The position numbers and the translations under genes were made by a program. A DNA stretch of 64,000 bases from Flavobacterium sp. ENC (GTDB lineage: Bacteria > Bacteroidota > Bacteroidia > Flavobacteriales > Flavobacteriaceae): positions 62,001-126,000 of the forward strand of contig NZ_JAJMOY010000001.1 of NCBI RefSeq assembly GCF_020991415.1, written 5' to 3'. Shown in pieces: positions 8,258-16,297 of the stretch. The notes under the pieces were generated by a model. That model searched no databases. It saw only the letters and a program-made list of their open reading frames with translations, and had not been told where the DNA came from. The number at the start of each line of letters is the position of its first letter. The first letter of the stretch is position 1.

Positions 8258-8292
8258 ACGACAAAATGTAGTATATACGCTAAATTTGTCGT
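8258..8292 (-). promoter_or_regulatory. Hairpin downstream of the TPP aptamer (candidate expression platform)
   Basis: Minus-strand ACGACAAA and TTTGTCGT (8-bp arms) lie directly 3' of the aptamer. Only a weak T-rich tract follows, so this may be a poor terminator or part of a translational switch. Base pairing with the 3' side of aptamer helix P1 would need modelling. Confidence 0.4.
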
Positions 8293-8366
8293 TTTTTCCC
8301 TTAGCGACATTACTCGCTCAGGTTCCTTGGGTATGATCTCAGCTCGTTATTTAGAGCACCCCTTTG
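8293..8366 (-). ncRNA. TPP (THI element) riboswitch aptamer
   Basis: On the minus strand the conserved THI-box blocks occur in order: GGGGTGC (8356-8363 region), CTGAGATCATACCC (8329-8342), GAACCTGAGCGAGTAATG (8308-8325), and a 3' GCTAAGGGA (about 8296-8305). This is the thiamine pyrophosphate-sensing aptamer. It lies between arfB and the receptor gene, in the orientation of the receptor, and starts almost at the predicted +1. Confidence 0.92.
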
Positions 8367-8374
8367 AGACAGTG

Positions 8375-8404
8375 CAAATGTAAACTTTAAAAATGAAATT
8401 CCAA
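8375..8404 (-). promoter_or_regulatory. Promoter of the TPP riboswitch–receptor unit
   Basis: The minus strand reads TTG (8402-8404), 19 bases, then TACATTTG (8375-8382). This is a full match to the Bacteroidota promoter TTG–N19–TAnnTTTG. The predicted start near 8369 puts the aptamer at the extreme 5' end of the RNA. Confidence 0.75.
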
Positions 8405-8476
8405 GAACTGAAATTCCAAATTCCAAAAATCATTTTGCATGAATTTCATTGGAATTTGGAACTTATAAATTGAAAT

Positions 8477-8881
8477 TTAATCCAAATTCGGTTTTCTGCG
8501 GGATTGTTTTATCTCAGAAATATTCTTTTTGTCCTTAATTCTCTTCTTAATTACAGACTTTGGAATCTTAGTCGCCTTGCGGATTTTAGGAACGAATAAT
8601 CCTTTTTTGATAATTTCTAAAAAACGTTTTACAACAATATCTTTGTTTTTAATTTGACTTCTGTCTTCGTCACAATTTAAAATTAATATATTTTCAGAAG
8701 TCAGGCGTGCTGAAATATTGGTTCGTAAAAGCTCTTTTTCTTCCTCAGATAAAGCCTGCGAAGTATTCAGATCAAAAGTCAGGACAACTTTTGAAGACAC
8801 TTTGTTTACATTTTGCCCTCCTGCTCCACTGCTTCTGACAGCTTTAAAACTTAATTCTGATATGATTTTTTCCGTATCCAT
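8477..8881 (-). CDS. arfB: Alternative ribosome-rescue factor ArfB (peptidyl-tRNA hydrolase)
   Basis: 134 aa. The catalytic GGQ motif sits in VRSSGAGGQNVNKVSSKV (residues about 15-32), and the C-terminal tail is very basic, as needed to enter the empty mRNA channel. It lacks the codon-recognition domains of RF1 and RF2. It releases peptides from stalled ribosomes. The start overlaps the stop of the upstream kinase fusion by one base (TAATG), so the genes are translationally coupled. Confidence 0.93.
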   Translation of the reverse strand: MDTEKIISELSFKAVRSSGAGGQNVNKVSSKVVLTFDLNTSQALSEEEKELLRTNISARLTSENILILNCDEDRSQIKNKDIVVKRFLEIIKKGLFVPKIRKATKIPKSVIKKRIKDKKNISEIKQSRRKPNLD

Positions 8882-10995
8882 TATTGGGGCTGATGTGCTG
8901 GTTTCAATAAATCGTTTACTGTCTTTACAGGATTAAAAGTGATTAACGGAACCGCAACAAAAATCGTTAACCAATTGGCCATTGCTCCATTCCACAAACC
9001 GGGTAATTCGTAACTCTTTACTGTTTTTCCGTCAACACTTTTTTCTACGATAAAACCTGTTTTCGAATCCACAAATTCGTTCAGATTAAATTTTTCATTT
9101 TTATAATTCTTTATCCCACAAACTAAATCTACCGGATTAAAATGTGTGGCTGCCGATAAGATTTCGAGTTGCTTTTTATTGGTTAAATCTACCTGTGATG
9201 TCTCTACAATCTGAAGAGAGATTTTCCCCTTCTCATTCATCACCCAAAAAGGCCCTCCGCCCGGTTCTCCTTCATTTTTAACCATCCCGCAAACTCTGAT
9301 GGGTCTGTTTAATAATCGTTTAATCTTATTTATTTTATTCTCAAAAGTAAACTTGTTAAAATCCCTGGTCATCTGGATATTAAGTTTCTTAGTTAAAAAA
9401 CGAACAACATCATCAATATGTTCTTCGTCGATTTCCTGCCTTTCTATAATATTCAGATAACTAAAAACGCTTTCCTGAATTTCGATTAAAATTCCGGCTA
9501 AAGCTTTTTTGTAGAGTGTGATTTTATCAATATGGTTCTGAATTACATTGTCAATATTTTTGATAAAGATAATATCTGCATCCAGTTCATTTAAATTTTC
9601 AATTAATGCGCCATGTCCGCCAGGTCTGAAAATTAATGATTCGTTTTTATCTCTTACAATTTTATTTTTAGCGTCAACCGTGATGGAATCTGTACTCCTG
9701 TTTTGGTAGGAGTAACCGATATTTATTTGTGTGACCGAATCTTTTTCTATTTTTTCTTTAACACTTTCAACAGCTTTTTCAAACTGATTCTGATGCGCTT
9801 CCGACACTGTAAAATGCAAATTGGAAATCTGATTTGCCGTAGCGTAATGCACACATTCATTTAAATGTTCTTCGATCGGAATTGCAATATGTGTGTTATA
9901 CTGATGAAAGGGCAAAACTGCTTTCGGCTTGTTTGCAAAGTCAAAATAATCAGGCGATAAAAGTAATTTTATAAAATAATAATTTTTATAATCTCTATCC
10001 AGCGTTTCAAAATCAGGGTATACTTCTCTCAGCTTTTTATCCAAAGCTTCAAAAAACGGAAACTTGTCCATCGCTACAATAAAAATAGACAGATTGCTGT
10101 CTTTTTTTCTATTGATATAGGCATTTATAGTTTCTGTCTGAATATCAAAATCGTTCAGAAAAGAAGTTAAAAACTTAAACATCCTGCTTGCGGCTCCGGA
10201 TGCCGGAACAAATTTTTTCAATTTCAATCTCTCCTTCCGAAGATCAAAAAAAGCAGCTTTTTCCTCAAAATCTTTTTCTGTCAGGCTTAAAATTCCATTA
10301 TTTATGGTTGCAGGACTTATTAAATTGCTTTTTGCAATTCCGTTTTTAAAAATCTCCAGTTGTTTTATTATTTTTTCAAAAGGAATTCCATGTTCATAAA
10401 TCTCAACAAAATCAGCAGATGAAAAACCTTTTCCTTTGGCAATTGTAAGCGTATTAATAATAGCGGTAGCTTTTGCCAGACGATTTTCTTTATCGCCAGA
10501 AAGGGTAATAAATGGCTTTTTGGTTTTGATTAAGGTTTGTTTAAAAACAGAAAACACCGTTTCTCTTCCGTCAGGCGTATCTCTGATGTCATCTTTTTCC
10601 CAGGGCACATCTATATCGGTAAGAAAAAACAAATCATAATCATGTTCAAGTGCAGCTTCGTTCAGGAGCGGATCACAAAACCCATAATACATTTCTGAAA
10701 AAACTTTGGTAACCATAAGATTGGTGTCGCAGAACAAATATTTATTTGCGGAAGAAAGTTTTTCATTTTCTAATGCAACCTGCCCGTAAGCAATAGGCAT
10801 CATATCATCTGCTGTGCATATATGCTGGTTCTCTTCCCATTTTTCCTGCAAATAATCACGCGCAAATTCCGGAACCCATTCGGTTTCGTAATACTCCGCA
10901 AGCTGTTTTGCCAATGTGGTTTTCCCTGTACTTTCAGGGCCAAACAAAGCAATTTTCAGGATAGCTGTTTTTTGCTGTCTAAGATTTTTCTCCAT
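8881..10995 (-). CDS. NadR/Ttd14-type P-loop kinase fused to DUF4301
   Basis: 704 aa with two parts. Residues 1-185 are an AAA/NadR-like nucleoside kinase with Walker A GPESTGKT (19-26), a VPEFARDYL block and the TDIDVPWEKDDIRD block typical of ribosylnicotinamide kinases. Residues about 190-700 are DUF4301. Within it I see motifs resembling UDP-sugar pyrophosphorylases: VPASGAASRMFK (263-274), KPKAVLPFHQY (356-366), FRPGGHGAL (456-464) and FIKNIDNV (477-484). A kinase–nucleotidyltransferase fusion is inferred. The start overlaps the pnuC-like gene by 40 bp, so the kinase probably phosphorylates the vitamin that permease imports (nicotinamide riboside or thiamine). Confidence 0.8.
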   Translation of the reverse strand: MEKNLRQQKTAILKIALFGPESTGKTTLAKQLAEYYETEWVPEFARDYLQEKWEENQHICTADDMMPIAYGQVALENEKLSSANKYLFCDTNLMVTKVFSEMYYGFCDPLLNEAALEHDYDLFFLTDIDVPWEKDDIRDTPDGRETVFSVFKQTLIKTKKPFITLSGDKENRLAKATAIINTLTIAKGKGFSSADFVEIYEHGIPFEKIIKQLEIFKNGIAKSNLISPATINNGILSLTEKDFEEKAAFFDLRKERLKLKKFVPASGAASRMFKFLTSFLNDFDIQTETINAYINRKKDSNLSIFIVAMDKFPFFEALDKKLREVYPDFETLDRDYKNYYFIKLLLSPDYFDFANKPKAVLPFHQYNTHIAIPIEEHLNECVHYATANQISNLHFTVSEAHQNQFEKAVESVKEKIEKDSVTQINIGYSYQNRSTDSITVDAKNKIVRDKNESLIFRPGGHGALIENLNELDADIIFIKNIDNVIQNHIDKITLYKKALAGILIEIQESVFSYLNIIERQEIDEEHIDDVVRFLTKKLNIQMTRDFNKFTFENKINKIKRLLNRPIRVCGMVKNEGEPGGGPFWVMNEKGKISLQIVETSQVDLTNKKQLEILSAATHFNPVDLVCGIKNYKNEKFNLNEFVDSKTGFIVEKSVDGKTVKSYELPGLWNGAMANWLTIFVAVPLITFNPVKTVNDLLKPAHQPQ

Positions 10996-11579
10996 TCTAA
11001 ATAGCCAAAAATGGCAATAATTGTAAATACTAAATATTGAAAACTGGTAAAAGTAACTCCTTTAGCAAAATATAGCGGAATAGATATAATATCTCCTATA
11101 ATCCATAATATCCAATTTTCAATTTTTCTTTTAGCCATAAGCCACATTCCTACGAAGAAAACACCCGTTAAGAACGTATCAACATACGAATACCAATTGG
11201 TAAACTTATTGAAAAAATGATACACCAGGGACACAAATATAAAAGTTGCAATAAAAATAACAATACCCGTTATAATTTCCTTTTTTGTTGCTCTGGAAAT
11301 AGGAAATTCTACTACATCTCCTTTTTTTCTTGTCCAATGATACAATCCATAAATGCTCATTATAAAATAATAACCATTAATCATCATATCGCCCCATAAA
11401 GTCCATTTCCAGAGTAGATACACATAAATTAATGTACTGACAATTCCAGTATGAAAAACAAGGATATTATCTTTTTTAGCGTACCAAACACTTAGTAAAC
11501 CGAAAATTACAGCAACAATTTCCAAGATTATATCTAATGTTGGGTAATCTCTGTATTGAGCAAAAAAATATTCAAACAT
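10956..11579 (-). CDS. PnuC-family vitamin transporter (nicotinamide riboside or thiamine, PnuT-like)
   Basis: 207 aa, an integral membrane protein with about seven predicted helices. It carries PnuC-family blocks such as GLLSVWYAKKDNILVFHTGI, LYHWTRKK, and near the end WIIGDIISIPLYFAKG. The family performs facilitated uptake trapped by phosphorylation inside the cell, which fits the overlapping downstream kinase. Bacteroidota PnuC homologues near TPP riboswitches are often thiamine carriers (PnuT). Here the riboswitch precedes the neighbouring receptor rather than this gene, so the substrate stays open. Confidence 0.88.
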   Translation of the reverse strand: MFEYFFAQYRDYPTLDIILEIVAVIFGLLSVWYAKKDNILVFHTGIVSTLIYVYLLWKWTLWGDMMINGYYFIMSIYGLYHWTRKKGDVVEFPISRATKKEIITGIVIFIATFIFVSLVYHFFNKFTNWYSYVDTFLTGVFFVGMWLMAKRKIENWILWIIGDIISIPLYFAKGVTFTSFQYLVFTIIAIFGYLEWRKILDSKKQLS

Positions 11580-11599
11580 TTATATTTTTTTAAGTTCTT

Positions 11600-12325
11600 T
11601 TAATCAAAAAAATGACTGTTATTCTCAAAAGCAGTTCCAATCACTACTAAATCTGCACCTGCATTGTAGGCTTCCTGAATTCCCTGCAAATCTACAATTC
11701 CTCCGCCAACAATTATGGGAATTTCAATATTTTGAGCAATTAACGCTATCATTTCCAGCGGTACAGCTTTTTTTGCTCCGCTTCCGGCTTCAAGATAGAC
11801 CAATTTATTCCCTAACATTTCGCCAGCCTGTGCTGTTGCTAAAACCAGATCAAGATCCTTACGATCCAGCGGTTGTGTTTTACTCACTCTTGCTACGGCA
11901 GTTTCGTTGCCGCTTTCTATTAAAATATATCCTGTCGACAGGACTTCCAGATTTGTTTTTTTCAGGATTGGTGCTGCCTGCACCTGATATTCTATTAAAT
12001 AATCCGCATTTCGACCGGACAATAAAGACAAAAACAAAATAGCATCGGCCTGCGGTGAAATCTGTGACGGATCTCCCGGAAATATAACAACGGGCAAGTT
12101 CGTTTTTTGTTTTAATTCCGTCATTAATTCTTCCAAAATGGTAGTCGTGACGATACTTCCCCCCACAAAAATATGAGTTGCCGGTGATTGGTTTATTTTA
12201 AACAAAAGATCCTCTAAATTTTCCCAGACAATTTTATCCGGATCCAGAAGAATAGCAAGCAGTTTTTGCCCGTCTGTCTTGGCCTGAATAATTTGCTGGT
12301 AAATATTGGGTATTTTTTGTCTCAT
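11600..12325 (-). CDS. Geranylgeranylglyceryl/heptaprenylglyceryl phosphate synthase family protein
   Basis: About 241 aa from the ATG at 12325. An in-frame ATG 36 bp further upstream gives an implausible basic, leucine-rich leader. The TIM-barrel family motifs are LLAILLDPDK near the start, HIFVGGSI, VVIFPGDPSQI, YLEAGSGAKKAVP and IIVGGGI. The enzymes join a polyprenyl diphosphate to sn-glycerol-1-phosphate. In archaea this makes membrane ether lipids, but its role in Bacteroidota is not established. It starts a same-strand run with pnuC, 20 bp apart. Confidence 0.88.
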   Translation of the reverse strand: MRQKIPNIYQQIIQAKTDGQKLLAILLDPDKIVWENLEDLLFKINQSPATHIFVGGSIVTTTILEELMTELKQKTNLPVVIFPGDPSQISPQADAILFLSLLSGRNADYLIEYQVQAAPILKKTNLEVLSTGYILIESGNETAVARVSKTQPLDRKDLDLVLATAQAGEMLGNKLVYLEAGSGAKKAVPLEMIALIAQNIEIPIIVGGGIVDLQGIQEAYNAGADLVVIGTAFENNSHFFD

Positions 12326-12379
12326 AATCGGGCGTAAAAGTAAAAGTTTTTTAATGCACAAGAACTATTTTGAATGAAT

Positions 12380-12387
12380 TATATTTG
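12380..12387 (+). promoter_or_regulatory. -7 promoter element of the Crp/Fnr gene
   Basis: TATATTTG matches TAnnTTTG and gives a leader of about 27 bases before the ATG at 12420. No clear -33 TTG is seen. Confidence 0.5.
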
Positions 12388-12419
12388 TGTAACGCTTTTG
12401 ACAACCTAAGAAACAAATT

Positions 12420-13016
12420 ATGATTGCTGCCGATCTTTTAGAAAAATATGGAGCCTCAAAGAAATTTTACGAGAAAGCCTCAACTGTATTTGAAGAAGGA
12501 AAATTACCTACCCATTATTATCAGATTGTCTCGGGTGAAATAAAAATGAACAATTACAATGATGACGGTCGCGAATTTATTCAGGGAATTTTCTATAAAG
12601 ATCAGTCTTTTGGAGAACCGCCTTTATTTTTAAATCAAAAATATCCCGCAAGCGCAGTTGCCGTTGAAGAAACCCAGGTTCTTTGTCTTCCAAAATCCGA
12701 TTTTATGAAGTTACTGGAGGAAAATCCGGTAGTAAGCATTCGAATAATTGAAAATTTAGCACAGCGGCTCTATTATAAATCGGTTATGGCAGCCGAAATG
12801 TCTACTCAGGAACCCGAACATCGTGTTTTGAAACTTATTGATCACGGAATAGCGTATTTTAATTTTAAGAAAGATCCAAACGGCTACCTCATCAATTTTA
12901 CAAGGCAGCAGATTGGAGATTTAACCGGTTTGCGTGTAGAAACCGTTATTCGGACTATTAAAACATTGGAAAAAAAAGGTGTTTTGAAGATTATAAACAG
13001 AAAAGTATACCGATAA
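12420..13016 (+). CDS. Crp/Fnr-family transcriptional regulator
   Basis: 198 aa. The N-terminal cyclic-nucleotide-binding-type beta roll covers about residues 8-115. A long dimer helix follows, then a winged helix with the recognition segment TRQQIGDLTGLRVETVIRTI. There is only one cysteine, inside the beta roll (VLCLPK), so it lacks the four-cysteine [4Fe-4S] ligand set of true FNR. Heme or a small-molecule ligand is possible. It lies directly upstream of a palindrome and a membrane protein–truncated hemoglobin pair, which suggests it controls them in response to oxygen, NO or redox state. Confidence 0.9.
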   Translation: MIAADLLEKYGASKKFYEKASTVFEEGKLPTHYYQIVSGEIKMNNYNDDGREFIQGIFYKDQSFGEPPLFLNQKYPASAVAVEETQVLCLPKSDFMKLLEENPVVSIRIIENLAQRLYYKSVMAAEMSTQEPEHRVLKLIDHGIAYFNFKKDPNGYLINFTRQQIGDLTGLRVETVIRTIKTLEKKGVLKIINRKVYR

Positions 13017-13025
13017 AAAAGTTCC

Positions 13026-13051
13026 CGTTTTATGATTTAAGTCATAAAACG
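13026..13051. promoter_or_regulatory. Palindromic operator for the Crp/Fnr-type regulator
   Basis: The 10-bp arms CGTTTTATGA and TCATAAAACG are exact complements around TTTAAG. Arm length, the TGA/TCA core and 6-base spacer fit Crp/Fnr half-sites. The centre lies about 42 bases before the start predicted from the -7 element at 13069-13076, the class II activator position. Confidence 0.7.
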
Positions 13052-13068
13052 CAGCGGTATTGTGAGCG

Positions 13069-13076
13069 TATCTTTG
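13069..13076 (+). promoter_or_regulatory. -7 promoter element of the hemoglobin operon
   Basis: TATCTTTG matches TAnnTTTG. The predicted +1 is near 13081. The usual -33 region is occupied by the palindrome, as expected for an activator-dependent promoter. Confidence 0.55.
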
Positions 13077-13097
13077 CGGTATAAAAATCTCAATATC

Positions 13098-13385
13098 ATG
13101 ACACTATATCAAACAACATTCGAAAATTTCAATAAAAGTTACATGGGTTCTGCTGCAATGGCGGTAATTGGTCAGAGCTGTTTAGGTGGTGCCGCTGCCA
13201 TGTACGTTTTAGCAAATGGAACTTCTGTTCCCCAAATGATTCAGCTGGCCATTATTGTACTAGCCTGTATTTTTGTAAACACTTCAATACTGGCACAGAT
13301 GAAACACAAAATCGTTTTTAATCTTTTGATTCTAAGCGCCGTTTTAAGTGTATCTCTTATCATTTTAAATAATTTCATTCTGTGA
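13098..13385 (+). CDS. Small three-helix membrane protein, unrecognised
   Basis: 95 aa from the ATG at 13098; an upstream in-frame GTG at 13062 lies before the predicted transcription start, so it was not used. Three hydrophobic segments lie at about residues 16-37, 46-64 and 72-93. Gly/Ala-rich helix 1 carries AVIGQSCLGGAAAMYVLA. No motif for a known function is seen. Its stop overlaps the GTG start of the truncated hemoglobin gene by 3 bases, so the two are translated together, which suggests a membrane partner for heme-based sensing or NO/oxygen handling. Confidence 0.75.
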   Translation: MTLYQTTFENFNKSYMGSAAMAVIGQSCLGGAAAMYVLANGTSVPQMIQLAIIVLACIFVNTSILAQMKHKIVFNLLILSAVLSVSLIILNNFIL

Positions 13386-13780
13386 AAAAACAAATCGAAA
13401 ACAGAACTGATATTTCTTTTTTAGTTCATCAGTTCTATGCTAAAATAAGAGCCGATCAGGAAATCGGCTTTTATTTTAATACAATCATAAAAGACTGGGA
13501 GGCACATCTGGAAAAACTAACCGATTTTTGGGAGACCAACTTATTTGCGGTTAAAAAATACAAAGGCAATCCACATGCGGTACACAATGAAGTCGATGCC
13601 CGTTTTGATGGAAAAATCACTTCAAACGAATTTGGAATCTGGCTGAACTATTGGTTTCAGACCTTAGAAGAACACTTTGAAGGCGAAAATGCAGAAACAC
13701 TAAAGAGACGTGCCCGAAAAATGGGAACTTTCCTGCTTGTAAGTATGTTTGAGCATCGTAAGACAGAAACTAAAATTTAG
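13382..13780 (+). CDS. Group III truncated hemoglobin
   Basis: 132 aa starting with GTG, overlapping the preceding gene. Family marks are LVHQFYAKIRADQEIGFYF, the LTDFWETNLF block with Trp50, and KGNPHAVHNEV with His65 and His68, the latter being the likely proximal heme ligand. Group III globins bind O2 and NO and are tied to protection against nitrosative stress in Campylobacter. Cytoplasmic. The operon setting with a Crp/Fnr gene supports stress- or oxygen-regulated expression. Confidence 0.9.
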   Translation: MKKQIENRTDISFLVHQFYAKIRADQEIGFYFNTIIKDWEAHLEKLTDFWETNLFAVKKYKGNPHAVHNEVDARFDGKITSNEFGIWLNYWFQTLEEHFEGENAETLKRRARKMGTFLLVSMFEHRKTETKI

Positions 13781-13875
13781 TCGCTCTCTCTTTGCGGAGT
13801 TTCTTGGGGAGATTCCTCGTTCCCCGGAATGACAAGATTGTGCTTATTCCTGAAGCCAAAAATTTGGAATTTCAT
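13781..13875. repeat. Intergenic element with GGGGAACGAGGAATCTCCCC text
   Basis: The minus strand reads CATTCCGGGGAACGAGGAAT followed by CTCCCCAAGAAACTCCGC. It resembles a dispersed intergenic repeat I recall in flavobacterial genomes. No gene and no clear terminator are seen. Confidence 0.35.
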
Positions 13876-14532
13876 TCAATCCTGTTTCTCAAAAGCATAG
13901 ACCAAAGTAAACTGTCCTTCAAAATTATCTGACTTGATTTCCTTATAATATACCTCAAAATCTTTGACCAGATCATCAAAATGAAGGCTCGCTTCTGCCT
14001 GGTTTTTGTTTAAAGAAAAATCTTCAACTTTAATATGGTCTTTAAAACTGATACCTTTTTCGTTCCTGATTTTAAAAATAGCTTCCTTAGCTCCCCAGAT
14101 TACAGTGAGTTTTTTTACATATTCCTCAATAGGGTCCGGTTTTAAATAATCACATTCGAAATCCGTAAATTTATCGGCAATGCGAGTAATTTTCTGCCGT
14201 TGTAATTCCATATCAATTCCAACCGTTTCATGGCTGACGATGATTGCTGCAAAATGATACGAATGTGTTATGGAAATGTAATTATGACAATCGAAATAAG
14301 GTTTTCCAAACTCGTCATAATGCAAATCATGATCCGTGAAACCCATTTCCTGAATCAGCATCCGAACGCTCAGAAAGGCACGCTGGTGCATTTGGGATTT
14401 CATTCCGTTCAATCGCAGCTTCGTCTTCTCTTTCAATACTACTTTGCTCAATAACTCGTCAAAGGATTCGGTTATTTCCCAAATTAAGATTTTGGTTGTT
14501 TCGTTGAATTGTATTGTTTTATATAAAGGCAT
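13876..14532 (-). CDS. 4'-phosphopantetheinyl transferase (Sfp type)
   Basis: 218 aa. Signature residues are the magnesium motif GIDMELQ (about residues 105-111) and WGAKEAIFK (about 146-154), with SITHSYHFAA upstream of the first. The enzyme moves phosphopantetheine from CoA to a serine of carrier proteins. No carrier protein or polyketide/peptide synthase gene is nearby, so it may serve fatty acid ACP or clusters elsewhere. Single gene. Confidence 0.92.
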   Translation of the reverse strand: MPLYKTIQFNETTKILIWEITESFDELLSKVVLKEKTKLRLNGMKSQMHQRAFLSVRMLIQEMGFTDHDLHYDEFGKPYFDCHNYISITHSYHFAAIIVSHETVGIDMELQRQKITRIADKFTDFECDYLKPDPIEEYVKKLTVIWGAKEAIFKIRNEKGISFKDHIKVEDFSLNKNQAEASLHFDDLVKDFEVYYKEIKSDNFEGQFTLVYAFEKQD

Positions 14533-14828
14533 TCGTTCTCTTATGTTTTATGCGGTTTAATTTTCTAAACCATATAAGTCATACAAGTACATATAATTTT
14601 AGGGTCTAAAAAATGAGTTTAGTAAATTTAAGCAAATAGTAAAGAAAGTACATTATAAAGAATCTTTTTTAAATGAACTTATATTACTTATATGGTAAAA
14701 AACAATTTACAAACTAATGTTCTAAAGATTAAGAAATTAAACATTTCACAAATCTTACAGAAATAGTAAAAATTCCAAAGGTATTCCGTAAATTTGCAAA
14801 AATTTTACAATATACAAATATACTATAA
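14533..14828 (+). promoter_or_regulatory. Divergent intergenic region with ahcY promoter
   Basis: AT-rich gap of 296 bp between the PPTase gene and ahcY. A -7 element TAAATTTG is at 14789-14796, about 33 bp before the ahcY ATG. No convincing -33 element, RNA structure or small gene was found. Confidence 0.5.
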
Positions 14829-16145
14829 ATGAGTACTACAACTACGCCTTTTGTGGCTTTCAAAGTAAAAGACATTTCTCTAGCGGCTTGGGGAAGAAAA
14901 GAAATTGAACTGGCTGAAGCTGAAATGCCAGGTTTAATGGCGCTTCGTGCTGAATATAAAGACGAACAACCTCTTGCAGGTGCCCGTATCGCCGGATGTT
15001 TGCACATGACGATTCAGACTGCAGTTTTGATCGAAACTTTAATTGCGCTTGGTGCTGAAGTTACATGGTCTTCCTGCAACATCTTCTCTACTCAGGATCA
15101 GGCTGCTGCTGCTATTGCTGCTGCAGGAATTCAGGTGTACGCCTGGAAAGGTCTTGACGAAGAGTCATTTGACTGGTGTATTGAGCAAACTTTATTCTTT
15201 GGTGAAGACAGAAAACCATTGAACATGATCCTTGATGATGGTGGAGATTTAACAAACATGGTTATCGACCGTTTCCCGGAATTGGTTCCTGGAATCAAAG
15301 GATTGTCTGAAGAAACTACAACTGGTGTTCACAGACTTTACGAAAGAGTAAAAGCCGGAACTTTACCAATGCCTGCCATTAACATTAACGACTCTGTTAC
15401 TAAATCTAAATTTGATAACAAATACGGTTGTAAAGAATCTGCTGTAGATGCTGTACGTCGTGCAACTGACTTAATGTTAGCCGGAAAAAGAGTAATTGTT
15501 TGCGGATACGGTGATGTTGGAAAAGGAACTGCTGCTTCTTTCAGAGGTGCAGGATCTATTGTAACGGTTACTGAAATCGATCCAATTTGTGCTTTACAAG
15601 CTGCAATGGACGGTTATGAAGTTAAAAAATTAAATACTGTAATTGCTACTGCTGATATCATCATTACCACTACAGGAAATAAAGATATCGTTCTTGGAGA
15701 GCACTTCGAGCAAATGAAAGACAAAACTGTTGTTTGTAACATCGGGCACTTTGATAATGAAATTGACATGGCCTGGTTAAACAAAAACCACGGTGCGTCT
15801 AAAATCGAAATCAAACCTCAGGTGGACAAATATACTATCGCCGGAAAAGATATCATCATTTTGGCTGAAGGTCGTTTGGTAAACCTTGGTTGCGCTACAG
15901 GTCACCCAAGCTTTGTAATGAGTAACTCATTCACAAACCAGACTTTGGCTCAAATCGAATTATGGAAAAACAGTGCTGCTTACAACAATGACGTGTATAT
16001 GTTACCAAAACATTTAGATGAAAAAGTGGCTGCTTTGCACTTAGCTAAATTAGGCGTTGAACTTGAAACTTTACGTGACGATCAGGCTGCTTATATTGGT
16101 GTTCCTGTTGAAGGTCCGTTCAAACCGGAATACTACAGATACTAG
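14829..16145 (+). CDS. ahcY: Adenosylhomocysteinase
   Basis: 438 aa, full length. It contains the AdoHcyase signature region ([16 protein letters not shown], then DDGGDLTN) and an NAD-binding Rossmann loop [16 protein letters not shown] (about residues 224-239). The C-terminal KPEYYRY is typical. It hydrolyses S-adenosylhomocysteine to adenosine and homocysteine, keeping methylation going. The copy is intact, with a strong terminator downstream. Confidence 0.98.
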   Translation: MSTTTTPFVAFKVKDISLAAWGRKEIELAEAEMPGLMALRAEYKDEQPLAGARIAGCLHMTIQTAVLIETLIALGAEVTWSSCNIFSTQDQAAAAIAAAGIQVYAWKGLDEESFDWCIEQTLFFGEDRKPLNMILDDGGDLTNMVIDRFPELVPGIKGLSEETTTGVHRLYERVKAGTLPMPAININDSVTKSKFDNKYGCKESAVDAVRRATDLMLAGKRVIVCGYGDVGKGTAASFRGAGSIVTVTEIDPICALQAAMDGYEVKKLNTVIATADIIITTTGNKDIVLGEHFEQMKDKTVVCNIGHFDNEIDMAWLNKNHGASKIEIKPQVDKYTIAGKDIIILAEGRLVNLGCATGHPSFVMSNSFTNQTLAQIELWKNSAAYNNDVYMLPKHLDEKVAALHLAKLGVELETLRDDQAAYIGVPVEGPFKPEYYRY

Positions 16146-16204
16146 TAAATTTCAGATTGAAGATTTCTGATTTTAGATTTTAGATTTCTTCAATTATTTA
16201 TATC

Positions 16205-16238
16205 AAACCCGACAGGCTTTAAAAACCTGTCGGGTTTT
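16205..16238 (+). terminator. Intrinsic terminator of ahcY
   Basis: A 12-bp stem AAACCCGACAGG / CCTGTCGGGTTT around an A-rich loop, followed by TTTTGTTTTT. Confidence 0.9.
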
Positions 16239-16297
16239 GTTTTTGATTACAATTAAATCTAAACTCACAAATCTAAAATTATCCGGGCGTGCCACCA

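Noticed and set aside
13062..13097. Upstream GTG start for the small membrane protein
   Set aside because: It lies before the predicted transcription start and within the TATCTTTG promoter; the ATG at 13098 fits better.
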